Shown piece after piece: positions 36,658 to 45,013 of a stretch of DNA of 64,000 bases. Made by a program: the position numbers and the translations under genes. The DNA lies in contig JAJFBE010000003.1 of NCBI GenBank assembly GCA_020697255.1, forward strand, positions 206,203 to 270,202, given 5' to 3'. The DNA is from Burkholderiales bacterium. Its GTDB lineage: Bacteria; Pseudomonadota; Gammaproteobacteria; Burkholderiales; UBA11063. Every line of letters starts with the position of its first letter. The stretch's first letter is position 1. Below the pieces are notes generated by a model. That model made no database searches. It worked only from the letters and a program-made list of their open reading frames with translations, and had not been told where the DNA came from.

Positions 36658-38064
36658 ATGAAATTTTTTAAAAATAATTATATGCTAATTTTAGGAGAGT
36701 TTTTTGATAGGCTAAATTTCTATGGAATTCAATCTATCTTAATACTCTATATGATAAATATTAAATTAAGTTCTGAACATAATAGTATAGCTTTATATGG
36801 CGCATACTCATCAATGGGGTTTATTTTACCAATATTTGGTGGCTACCTAGTTGATAAATTTTCATTAAGTCGATATAATGTTATATTAGCTGGTATTTTT
36901 TCTATATACTGTGGCAGTTTACTGCTGCTACTCTATCCTTCAGAAATGTTTTTGTTTGGGCTTTGTTTTATTCTTATTGGTATAAGCCTTTTCAAAGCAA
37001 ATAATGCAGTATTATTCGGCTCTCTTTTCAATGATAGGCCGGAAAAAAGGGATATTGCATTTACCTACTATTATATGGCAATGAGTTTGGGGGCAGTTGC
37101 TGGTCCGCTTATTTATGGTAATGTTAATATTATTTATGGCTGGAAATATGGATTTAGTACAAGTTTAGTAGGTTTTACTATGTGTTTTAGTCTTTATTTT
37201 TTACGTGCAAAATATTTTAGAAATATACAGACTCACGCTAATAACGCAAGTAAATTAACACTATATAAAATTGGTATACTTGTTATTGGCTTATTTTTCC
37301 TGGTTTATTCATCTTTAATTTGCCATTTATGTCTTATCGGTTTAATTTTATTGTCGGCAATGGCTGTTATTTATATAATTTTTAAAGTAGCTAAAAATTT
37401 GAAATCTGAGGAGCGGAGAAAATTGTACCTCCTTATAATATCAATGTGTTATGGGGTGTTTTTTTATGCATCCAGCTTACAAGTATCTAGCTCACTTATA
37501 CTTTATATAGCCCGAAGTGTTAATACGACTATATTTGGATATAGTATACCTCCGGAATATTTTATGTCTATCTCTTCAATATTTATTGTCCTCCTAACCC
37601 CATTAGCAACATTATTATGGCAAAAAAATAAAATAACAAGTGGTAAAACTCTAGTTTCAAGGGTTAATATAGGTGTTTATGCTGCGTCTTTTGGATTTTT
37701 GTTGATAGCTTTTAGCGCATTATTCTCAAAATCTATTTTTCATGGTCAATTAGTATTGATCGTTATGGCCCTTCTTGCCCTTGGCTTTGGAGAGTTAGCA
37801 ATAGGTCCTGTTATAACTTCTGCTGTAACATATCTAGCGCCAGAGAGAAAACAAGGTGTCTTTATGGGAATATGGTATTTATCAATAGGATATTCAGCAT
37901 ATTTTTCATCCCTTATAGCAGATGTAATTAGTTCTCACTACCATATTATTAGGTTAGGTAATGTTTATTTTCAGAATTTTTTGCTTTTTGCCGGGGTAGG
38001 GTTACTTATTGCAGCTTCCATGACATTAATGAAACATTGCTTATCCAGCCTGTATTTGAATTAG
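36658..38064 (+). CDS. POT/PTR-family MFS transporter
   Basis: This 468-residue protein has about twelve membrane helices. The N-terminal segment GEFFDRLNFYGIQSILILYM has the ExFxR...YG arrangement of proton-dependent oligopeptide transporters, followed by ALYGAYSSMGFILPIFGGYL and the loop DKFSLSRY. The later AFTYYYMAMSLGAVAGPLI also fits the POT family. POT proteins move di- and tripeptides with protons; here the placement suggests movement of a small peptide product. The 3' end overlaps the convergent tfuA-like gene by 59 bases. Confidence 0.82.
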   Translation: MKFFKNNYMLILGEFFDRLNFYGIQSILILYMINIKLSSEHNSIALYGAYSSMGFILPIFGGYLVDKFSLSRYNVILAGIFSIYCGSLLLLLYPSEMFLFGLCFILIGISLFKANNAVLFGSLFNDRPEKRDIAFTYYYMAMSLGAVAGPLIYGNVNIIYGWKYGFSTSLVGFTMCFSLYFLRAKYFRNIQTHANNASKLTLYKIGILVIGLFFLVYSSLICHLCLIGLILLSAMAVIYIIFKVAKNLKSEERRKLYLLIISMCYGVFFYASSLQVSSSLILYIARSVNTTIFGYSIPPEYFMSISSIFIVLLTPLATLLWQKNKITSGKTLVSRVNIGVYAASFGFLLIAFSALFSKSIFHGQLVLIVMALLALGFGELAIGPVITSAVTYLAPERKQGVFMGIWYLSIGYSAYFSSLIADVISSHYHIIRLGNVYFQNFLLFAGVGLLIAASMTLMKHCLSSLYLN

Positions 38065-39505
38065 AAATCTCCTTAAGAAAATTTCTCATGGTAAAAGCAT
38101 CATTAAAATCATGAGCTATTGCATATAGATCATTTTCTGCTGCTAGAAGTTGTAAGCATTGGGTAATCAATTCATATTTCTTATAGGTAAATGACTGTAG
38201 TATCTTTTTGTCTAATCCGTTTAAAGATATTGCGATTGAAAAATAGTCATACAAATCTTTATTACGAGCTTTTATTAGAGTAGATAAATTGTTCTGTAGG
38301 ATAAAGTAATCATAAATATGTAGAAGCTGCATTGCTGTTTTAAATTCATTAATATTCATATTATTCTGTTCTAACCACGCTACAAATTTCTCTTTACTGT
38401 CTATATTTTTTTTTAAATAAAATTGCTGAGTTATCCTTAAAGTAGTTCTTTCATCTATAATATTGAAAGATCTACACAAATACTCATATAGATATACTGC
38501 TATTTTTGCTAATATTTCTGCAGAAGTATTTTCAATATTATTTTGCGGATTGTTGATTAATAGTTTCATAAAGCAGCTACAATTCTGTTTACTAAGTTTT
38601 GAGTCTAAAAATGCTGGATTAAGAAAAACTAATTCGTGACCTTTAATTATAATACAGCCAATCTCATGCAAAACTCCAATTGCCTTAGCAATTTGCTTGC
38701 TGATAGGGTACTCATCAAAGAGCTTAGCTAAAATATAAAATTTGGCTTCTATGGGTAACCATTCTTTAAATGTTCGAAATGGGATGGCTAGGTTTTCAAG
38801 CTTTAAATTTCTAAACAATGCTGTATCAGAAAAAATACTTTTATTTGCTTGTGAAGGATTAGATCGAAGTAACTTACTTCTAGCGACAGAAAGAACTTTT
38901 TTAGCATCAATTTCTTTTTGATCGATATAATTATCTTTAAACCAAACAAAAAATGATTGTACATTTATTAAATGTATTGTTTTAACTTTTAAAACTTTTT
39001 CTGTTCGTTCTTTATAGAATATGTTTTTTGCTATAGTCAAAAACTCTATGGCGAAATCTGGAGTAATTAGCTCCAGCTCTAATGCATGCCAGACAGTAAG
39101 TCGTATGTTAATCATTGGTAAACTATATGGTTTAAAATTATTTTCCTCTGTCAAATGCAAAAGTGCTACTTCATCATCATCCACAATTTCTTCATGTTTA
39201 TATTTATTATATATTTCTCCAACGCCAATCATACCAAAATCATTTAATTCTGCAGCACGCAAAGCTCCCATACTGGAGGCCCCATAAACTGTTATCCCAG
39301 CACTAATTGCATAAAGTATTTCTTTATGCCATACAGAAGGCTGGCTTTCAAAATATCCGTCAATAATAACAATTCTTCTAGCCCCCAAATTCATAACCTG
39401 GATAATATCACCGCATGCAACAGGTGGCAAATAATTAGCTTCTGGAAATACACTTTTAGCATTATTGATATCTAGTGAAGGACCAAGAAATACAAAAGTT
39501 GACAT
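38006..39505 (-). CDS. tfuA: TfuA-like protein (YcaO partner in thioamidation)
   Basis: TfuA proteins accompany YcaO enzymes that install backbone thioamides, and have been linked to release of sulfide from a thiocarboxylated carrier protein. The N-terminal 200 residues match the TfuA core: FVFLGPSLDINNAKSVFPEA, YLPPVACGDIIQVM, GYFESQPSVWHKEILYAI, YGASSMGALRAAELNDFGMI and HEEIVDDDEVALLHL. A further 300 helical residues follow that I cannot assign. The 499-residue length is greater than the bare TfuA domain. It starts three bases after the YcaO stop and is the last gene of the minus-strand operon. Confidence 0.9.
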   Translation of the reverse strand: MSTFVFLGPSLDINNAKSVFPEANYLPPVACGDIIQVMNLGARRIVIIDGYFESQPSVWHKEILYAISAGITVYGASSMGALRAAELNDFGMIGVGEIYNKYKHEEIVDDDEVALLHLTEENNFKPYSLPMINIRLTVWHALELELITPDFAIEFLTIAKNIFYKERTEKVLKVKTIHLINVQSFFVWFKDNYIDQKEIDAKKVLSVARSKLLRSNPSQANKSIFSDTALFRNLKLENLAIPFRTFKEWLPIEAKFYILAKLFDEYPISKQIAKAIGVLHEIGCIIIKGHELVFLNPAFLDSKLSKQNCSCFMKLLINNPQNNIENTSAEILAKIAVYLYEYLCRSFNIIDERTTLRITQQFYLKKNIDSKEKFVAWLEQNNMNINEFKTAMQLLHIYDYFILQNNLSTLIKARNKDLYDYFSIAISLNGLDKKILQSFTYKKYELITQCLQLLAAENDLYAIAHDFNDAFTMRNFLKEISNSNTGWISNVSLMSWKLQ

Positions 39506-39508
39506 ATT

Positions 39509-40651
39509 TTACATTCTCGAATTATTAAGCAGCATTCCGGGAATAAAAACTTGGACTACAGGAATATTTAATTCTGGTTTAGTATGATCAATAACAAAAA
39601 TTTGTTTATATTGTTTATTAAGCAAAATTTCAAGGGTTGATGACAAATTTGACTCAACATTTCCGACTGATAAAGAAGAACTACTAGAGTAATCTGAACC
39701 TTCCGATAGTAGTACTTTAGGAACAAATTTATCGTCATTAATACGCATTTTTTTATAATAATCAGCAAAAATATCATCTCTTACACCCGCTATATAAGCT
39801 ACTCTTGCCTGCACGGCTTCAGTAATTGCTCTAAATAGTGCAATTGATTTAGATAAATGGGTTCCACTACCAGTAAAGCTATTTAGGCCTCTTAAGCTAT
39901 TATTATCCAATAAAGCTACTTGGTAACTAGGAACTTCTAAATTTGAGGTTATGTTCCAAACCCTAATTCCTAAACCTTTTTCTTGTAATTTTTGGATATA
40001 TTGTTGGTTAAAATCATCAATGGTATCTGTCTTTATTAAGCATTGATTTATATAGTGTATATTGCTTTTTTGCCATTTAGCCAGGGAGTCTCTTTCAATA
40101 ATTTCGCAAATTGCATGAAAAATAGCTTCTTCAATTGAATTACCAGCTGCAAGCCCATTAGTGCTTATATCAAAATAAAGATAATTAAAATTAGGTTTGC
40201 ATGTGTTTATTTGTGTAATAGCTGTAGGTAAAAAAACAGGGCTTTTATCAAATATATTATATGCTTCACTCCAATTGAAGCTTATTTCTGTAAGATTTGC
40301 TTTAAATTGAGTTTGTGGAAATAAATTGGGGTTTACACAATTTTCCTTGATAGAACATGCATTAAATGTTCCATTAAATTTATAAGCTGGTGGATTTTCA
40401 ATATGGTATCCCTCAATACTTTCCATTATGGCAGAAATAGTTGCTGCTTCTATGCTGCTGCCTTTACCTTGGGAAATTGATAGATTTTGGGAGTTGGGCC
40501 GGATACAGTTACTGACAAAAATACCATAAAAATGGTCTAAGTAAGTAATATTCGCAACTCTTGTAATTCCTATCTTTGCACATATTGGCTTTAGTAGTTG
40601 TAAAGTTTCTTCTTGTGTTGTTGTACGAATTGAATCAATAGAAGAGTTCAT
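39509..40651 (-). CDS. YcaO-domain cyclodehydratase/thioamidase
   Basis: YcaO enzymes use ATP to activate backbone amides, forming azolines, amidines or thioamides. The 380-residue protein has the family features: SQGKGSSIEAATISAIMESI (ATP/Mg-binding Glu), TNGLAAGNSIEEAIFHAICE followed by IIERDSL, and TGSGTHLSKSIALFRAITEA. The C-terminus (VFIPGMLLNNSRM) lacks the Pro-rich PxPxP end usual in azoline-forming YcaO proteins of TOMM clusters. The adjacent TfuA therefore points to thioamidation. It lies between the E1-like gene (15 bases upstream) and tfuA (three bases downstream). Confidence 0.93.
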   Translation of the reverse strand: MNSSIDSIRTTTQEETLQLLKPICAKIGITRVANITYLDHFYGIFVSNCIRPNSQNLSISQGKGSSIEAATISAIMESIEGYHIENPPAYKFNGTFNACSIKENCVNPNLFPQTQFKANLTEISFNWSEAYNIFDKSPVFLPTAITQINTCKPNFNYLYFDISTNGLAAGNSIEEAIFHAICEIIERDSLAKWQKSNIHYINQCLIKTDTIDDFNQQYIQKLQEKGLGIRVWNITSNLEVPSYQVALLDNNSLRGLNSFTGSGTHLSKSIALFRAITEAVQARVAYIAGVRDDIFADYYKKMRINDDKFVPKVLLSEGSDYSSSSSLSVGNVESNLSSTLEILLNKQYKQIFVIDHTKPELNIPVVQVFIPGMLLNNSRM

Positions 40652-40666
40652 TCAGGCTTTTAGTAT

Positions 40667-41764
40667 TTAATATTTTGATAGGTTAGGGTTTATTTCATTA
40701 ATCCAGGCCAGGATACCACCTTGTAAGAAAAAAACATCTTTAAATCCTTCCTCTAATAGTAAATTTACCGCTTCCTGGCTTCTTGCACCACTTTTGCAAT
40801 AGATAACAATTGTGCTTTTCGCATCAAGCGATTTTACTGAGGATTTGAAATTATAAAGTGGAATTAATTTCCCGCCGATCTCACAGATTTGACGCTCATC
40901 TGGGTTTCTAACATCTATTAAAGTAACATTATTAATAATATTTTTTAAATGAATAGCTGAAATGGCATGTGACTCACATTTGTTAAAGGTTGGTCTAGGT
41001 AGATCTTTAAACTGATTTTTATCTATACAAATTGGGCAGGTTTTTGACTGCACAAATTCTAGTGGAGTTGTATCTAAATTTAATGTATCAATTAGTATTA
41101 GTTTACTAAGTGAGTTACTGCCTATACCTACAATATATTTGATTACTTCCAGCGCTTGTAAAATACCTACTAGACCTGGTAAAACTCCCAATACACCTTC
41201 TTCTGCACAATTAGCTATAAGCCCGGGAGGAGGCCAGGAATCAAATAGACATCTAAAGCATGGCCCGGTCTTGCCATTAAAAAATGATATCTGCCCTTCA
41301 AACTGGAAAATGCTACCGTACACAAAAGGTTTTTTTCTCTCAAAACATGCGTCATTAATTAGATATTTTGCATAAAAATTATCTGTGCAATCAATGATTA
41401 GATCGTAGTTTTCAATTATTTCAAGAGCATTGGTATCGTTAAATTTAGATACGTAGGTTTTAACTTGAATATTAGGATTGAGTTCTAAAATACGCTTTTT
41501 AGCTATTTCGACTTTTTTGCTGCCAACATCATTGATATTAAATAATACTTGCCGTTGCAGATTTGATTCATCGACAACGTCATCATCGATAACCCCTAGC
41601 AGTCCTATACCTGCTGCAGCTAAATACATTATTGCACTTGAAGCAAGCCCACCACAACCGATACAGAGAACTTTTGCATTTTTTAACTTTTGTTGCCCGG
41701 TTACACCAAAATTTTGTAATGTAAAGTGCCGGGCATACCTTTTGTATTCACTATCGTTAAACAT
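40667..41764 (-). CDS. E1-like adenylyltransferase fused to rhodanese (MoeBR/MoeZ type)
   Basis: The N-terminal 250 residues are a ThiF/MoeB E1-like domain: CIGCGGLASSAIMYLAAAG (nucleotide loop, near residue 36), DESNLQRQVLF and LIIDCTDNF, with catalytic-loop Cys186 in LIANCAEEGVLG and zinc ligands Cys169/172 and Cys243/246. The C-terminal 100 residues are a rhodanese domain with active-site Cys323 in IYCKSGARSQE. Such fusions adenylate the C-terminal Gly of a sulfur carrier and then transfer persulfide sulfur to make a thiocarboxylate. Its own carrier gene overlaps by one base upstream. Confidence 0.93.
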   Translation of the reverse strand: MFNDSEYKRYARHFTLQNFGVTGQQKLKNAKVLCIGCGGLASSAIMYLAAAGIGLLGVIDDDVVDESNLQRQVLFNINDVGSKKVEIAKKRILELNPNIQVKTYVSKFNDTNALEIIENYDLIIDCTDNFYAKYLINDACFERKKPFVYGSIFQFEGQISFFNGKTGPCFRCLFDSWPPPGLIANCAEEGVLGVLPGLVGILQALEVIKYIVGIGSNSLSKLILIDTLNLDTTPLEFVQSKTCPICIDKNQFKDLPRPTFNKCESHAISAIHLKNIINNVTLIDVRNPDERQICEIGGKLIPLYNFKSSVKSLDAKSTIVIYCKSGARSQEAVNLLLEEGFKDVFFLQGGILAWINEINPNLSKY

Positions 41765-42030
41765 TAACCACCTGCTACTGCAAAAACGATTTGTAGTTCA
41801 TCGCCGTTAGAAATATGCGTATCTAACCCATCCAATTTGTTTGAATCAACTCGGTTAATAAATATTTTGATAAAAGGAACCAGTTCACTATTAGAAAAAA
41901 TAAACGATGCGACATCAGGAAATTTCTCGATTATTTGTTCTAAGCACTGCAGTAAGTTACCTGGTCTAATAGTCATTGATGAAACATTAGTTTTTTTTAA
42001 AAATGGTGCAGGGAAATAAACGATTGCCAT
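41764..42030 (-). CDS. MoaD/ThiS-like sulfur carrier protein ending in Gly-Gly
   Basis: This 88-residue protein has a ubiquitin-like beta-grasp pattern (IVYFPAPFLKK, TIRPGNLLQCLEQIIEKFP, VPFIKIFINRV, SNGDELQIVFAVAGG) and ends exactly in the diglycine that E1-like enzymes adenylate. GDELQIVFAVAGG is the typical MoaD/CysO end. Position directly before the E1-rhodanese gene, with TAATG overlap, indicates a dedicated carrier for this operon rather than molybdopterin synthase: no MoaE or other moa gene is nearby. There is no good Shine-Dalgarno, so translation is probably coupled to the peptide gene four bases upstream. Confidence 0.9.
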   Translation of the reverse strand: MAIVYFPAPFLKKTNVSSMTIRPGNLLQCLEQIIEKFPDVASFIFSNSELVPFIKIFINRVDSNKLDGLDTHISNGDELQIVFAVAGG

Positions 42031-42034
42031 AATT

Positions 42035-42184
42035 TTATATTACATCTATAATTGTTGCAGTATTTTCTAATTTAGCATTTAATGGTCCCAAAATACTTAG
42101 TAGGTTTTCTGCCTTTAATGACTCGTAATCCATCACGTTTTGATGAAAATTTGCTATTTCTTCAGTCAAACTGGTAGATTTCAT
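42035..42184 (-). CDS. 49-residue peptide, candidate RiPP precursor
   Basis: AAGGAG lies eight bases before the ATG (42184), the best ribosome binding site of this operon. The peptide begins MKSTSLTEEIANFHQ, has a helical-looking middle (ESLKAENLLSILGP) and ends AKLENTATIIDVI. It has no Cys, no signal peptide and no Gly-Gly leader site. It is first in the operon, four bases before the sulfur carrier gene. Small first genes of YcaO operons are usually the modified precursor, and a Cys-free sequence fits backbone thioamidation better than azole formation. The location of leader and core is not evident. It could instead be a small regulatory or partner protein. Confidence 0.6.
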   Translation of the reverse strand: MKSTSLTEEIANFHQNVMDYESLKAENLLSILGPLNAKLENTATIIDVI

Positions 42185-42613
42185 TACTAAACTCCTTATA
42201 AAATATTAACAATTTGATACATATCTATTTAGCTAGTAGCAATTTTATGTATTACACAACCTAGAAAGTAATAATTAAATGTGCTATCATATCTTTTAAT
42301 TATAACATATATTTGTAAATATATGTAACTGCAAAAAAACATTTATTGTATATTAATTACTAACTCATGAATTTAACTGGTGGCTATGGGTGCCTTTATC
42401 GTTGAAGAATCTATGTGGTGGATGACGTACTTAATTATACTCCTCAAAAACGTAAAGAGAATAAACATCCCTAGATAAGCTTTCTAAAATACATAAAGAG
42501 TATTTTAGCATAAATTTTTTTTAAAATACAATAAAAAATAAATTTAACTTCTAATTTTGGAGGGGAAATTCATTATGTGGTAAAATCCTACTAAAAAAGA
42601 GCTGCCACTTATT
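42185..42613. other. 429-base intergenic region between the YcaO operon and uvrC
   Basis: It contains the palindrome at 42305. It also has a TAATTTTGGAGG sequence near 42552, matching one near 34876 on the other side of the cluster. No convincing ORF; a 30-codon frame at 42386 lacks a ribosome binding site. It must hold the divergent promoters for the YcaO operon and uvrC, but no clear -35/-10 pair stood out. Confidence 0.5.
42305..42326. promoter_or_regulatory. perfect 22-base palindrome, candidate operator
   Basis: Ten-base arms ACATATATTT and AAATATATGT around GT lie about 120 bases before the peptide gene and 290 before uvrC. The size and symmetry fit a dimeric repressor site. The regulator is unknown. 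Confidence 0.5.
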
Positions 42614-44440
42614 ATGGAACTAACCATCACAGAAAATAAAGAATTTCTAAAGCAAATCCCGGATAGACCAGGGGTTTATCGCTTCTACGCCGCAAAAGAC
42701 AAAAACGAAGAATTGCTCTACGTTGGCAAGGCAATCAACCTATCTAAACGAGTAAAATCCTATTTTCAGAAGACTATAAAGCAATCCCCCAGGATAAGCC
42801 TGATGATAGCGCAAATTGCGCGTATCGAAATAACCATTACCGATAATGAAGCTTCAGCGCTTATCCTGGAAAATAACCTGATTAAAAGCCTTAAGCCTAA
42901 ATACAATATACTGTTTCGTGATGATAAAAGCTATCCTTTAATTAGGATTAGTACCCATAAATTTGCCCGAATTGATGCCTATCGGGGCAAAACCAATCAG
43001 AAGATGCATCAGTATTTTGGACCATATCCAAATGCATATGCAGTAACTCATGCGATAAACCTTATCCAAAAGTTATTTAAGCTTAGAACTTGTACTGATA
43101 GTATTTTTGCTAATCGAAGCCGACCTTGTATCCTACATCAGATAAAACTGTGTACCGCACCATGTGTAGGTTATGTAAATCAAGAGCAATATCAATCACA
43201 GGTTAATATGGCAATAGAGTTTTTAAAAGGTAATTATAAGCAGATAGTTGCAGATTTGACTAAGGCTATGAATGAAAAAGCCGAAAATATGGAATTTGAA
43301 GCCGCGGCTGCTATAAGAGATAAGATTACTTTGCTTGGAAATATTAGTACCAATCAGGTAATTAATAATCATAATCAGCCAATAACTGCCGATATAATTA
43401 TAGCCAAAAGCTATTTAGGCCGGGTATTTATTTATCTCATCAGCCTGCAAAATGGAATTTACTCCGGTGATAAGCATTTTGTAATTAATGATCCGGATGA
43501 TGATATCAAAGAAGTTTTGGAGGTATTTGTTCAAAATTATTATCTGGAACACCAGCAAACACAGCTGGTATATTTGAGCTTTGATAATAAACAAGATGTA
43601 ACCTTGGATAATGAGTTTTTGCAGATGTTCTATTCGGCCACAAAGGTTAAAATAATTTTTACCCGCCCGGTAATGTTTAAAAAAATCTTCCAGATGGCAG
43701 AAATAAATCTGGAACGGGTTATAAAAAATAAAAACGGACATAATGAATTAAAAACAGCTGCTGATAAACTAGCCAAACTCCTTGAAATTGAGGCAATAAA
43801 CCGGATTGAATGTGTGGATATCAGCCATCATCATGGTGCAAATGCAGTGGCCAGCTGTGTGGTATACCAAGATGGCAAAATTGATAACAGTTTGTACCGG
43901 CGGTATAATTTGCCGGCTTCAGTCGGGGGCGATGATTTAGCGGGTATGAAGCAGATGTTGGAGCGTAGATTTGCGGCAACAGATTTGCCCGTACCGCAGG
44001 TTATTTTGATTGATGGTGGAATTACCCAGTTTAAAATGTTAAAAAACCTTATCCAAAATAGTCGATTATGTGGTAAAATAAGGGCAGTTTCTATCTTTAA
44101 AGGTGAGAAACGCAAAGCGCAATATGACCAGGTTATTATACATGATCATATGATAGTACAGTATAAGGATGATCCGGAATTATTTAAATTGTTGCAGGGA
44201 TTGCGCGATGAAGCGCATCGGTTTGCAATCACCGGACATCGAAAATCTCAAATAAAAACAATGACTGTATCTGCGCTTGAGAACATTCCAAATATTGGGG
44301 CAGGAAAACGCAGGATATTATTAACTCACTTTGGCGGAATAAAGGGGGTAATGCAGGCAAGTGTTGATGAATTGCAACAAGTGCCAGGCATTGGATTGGG
44401 GCTTGCCCAGCAAATTTTTACATACTTTCATAACGAGTAA
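42614..44440 (+). CDS. uvrC: UvrABC system protein C
   Basis: UvrC makes both incisions in nucleotide excision repair. The 608-residue protein has a GIY-YIG domain (PGVYRFYAA, then ELLYVGKAINLSKRVKSYF), cysteines CxxxxC in CTAPCVGYV, a UVR motif (ADLTKAMNEKAENMEFEAAA), a C-terminal RNase H-like nuclease domain with CVDISHHHGANAVASCVVY and LIDGG, and helix-hairpin-helix repeats (IPNIGAGKRRILLTHFGG, VPGIGLGLAQQI). All are intact. pgsA follows after seven bases. Confidence 0.96.
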   Translation: MELTITENKEFLKQIPDRPGVYRFYAAKDKNEELLYVGKAINLSKRVKSYFQKTIKQSPRISLMIAQIARIEITITDNEASALILENNLIKSLKPKYNILFRDDKSYPLIRISTHKFARIDAYRGKTNQKMHQYFGPYPNAYAVTHAINLIQKLFKLRTCTDSIFANRSRPCILHQIKLCTAPCVGYVNQEQYQSQVNMAIEFLKGNYKQIVADLTKAMNEKAENMEFEAAAAIRDKITLLGNISTNQVINNHNQPITADIIIAKSYLGRVFIYLISLQNGIYSGDKHFVINDPDDDIKEVLEVFVQNYYLEHQQTQLVYLSFDNKQDVTLDNEFLQMFYSATKVKIIFTRPVMFKKIFQMAEINLERVIKNKNGHNELKTAADKLAKLLEIEAINRIECVDISHHHGANAVASCVVYQDGKIDNSLYRRYNLPASVGGDDLAGMKQMLERRFAATDLPVPQVILIDGGITQFKMLKNLIQNSRLCGKIRAVSIFKGEKRKAQYDQVIIHDHMIVQYKDDPELFKLLQGLRDEAHRFAITGHRKSQIKTMTVSALENIPNIGAGKRRILLTHFGGIKGVMQASVDELQQVPGIGLGLAQQIFTYFHNE

Positions 44441-44447
44441 TCAAAAC

Positions 44448-44999
44448 ATGGCAAAAAAAATGTCACTTCCCACAATGCTTACGTGGACAAGAATAGCACT
44501 GGTGCCATTCTTTGTGTCAGTCTATTATCTGCCGGATTCGCTACTTAGTATGCCTAGTAAAAATTTTATTGGTGCACTAATCTTCACCCTGGCAGCACTT
44601 ACCGACTATTTTGATGGATATCTGGCGCGTAGACTAAAACAAGAAAGTCCTTTTGGGGCATTTTTAGATCCGGTAGCTGACAAGGCAATAGTTGCGGCTA
44701 GTTTGGTTGTATTGGTTAATTTGGGGCGGACATTTGTTTTTGCAGCAATAATCATCATCATGCGTGAGATAGCTATTTCTGCTTTGCGTGAGTGGATGGC
44801 ACAAATTGGCAAAACACAAAATGTTGCAGTTGCATATATCGGAAAGCTTAAAACTGCATGCCAATTAATTGCCATCGGACTATTATTACTTGACTACCAT
44901 ACCAATTTTATTGGTAATGTGTTTATGTTATTGGCAGTAATGTTTACTGTTATTTCTATGTTCTATTATTTGGATCAGGCAAAAAAACATTTTAATTGA
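44448..44999 (+). CDS. pgsA: CDP-diacylglycerol--glycerol-3-phosphate 3-phosphatidyltransferase
   Basis: PgsA makes phosphatidylglycerophosphate in the inner membrane. The 183-residue protein has four or so membrane helices and the CDP-alcohol phosphotransferase signature DYFDGYLARR followed eight residues later by GAFLDPVADK (DGx2ARx8Gx3Dx3D). The start MAKKMSLPTMLTWTRIALVP is typical. An upstream in-frame ATG inside uvrC is rejected. The uvrC-pgsA pairing is conserved in proteobacteria. Confidence 0.95.
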   Translation: MAKKMSLPTMLTWTRIALVPFFVSVYYLPDSLLSMPSKNFIGALIFTLAALTDYFDGYLARRLKQESPFGAFLDPVADKAIVAASLVVLVNLGRTFVFAAIIIIMREIAISALREWMAQIGKTQNVAVAYIGKLKTACQLIAIGLLLLDYHTNFIGNVFMLLAVMFTVISMFYYLDQAKKHFN

Positions 45000-45013
45000 G
45001 TAGGTTTTAAACT

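Noticed and set aside
41764..42030. assignment of the carrier as molybdopterin synthase small subunit MoaD
   Set aside because: No moaE, moaA or moaC nearby, while E1-rhodanese, YcaO and TfuA overlap or adjoin it.
42386..42478. 30-codon plus-strand ORF upstream of uvrC
   Set aside because: No ribosome binding site and no recognisable sequence; overlaps the presumed divergent promoter region.
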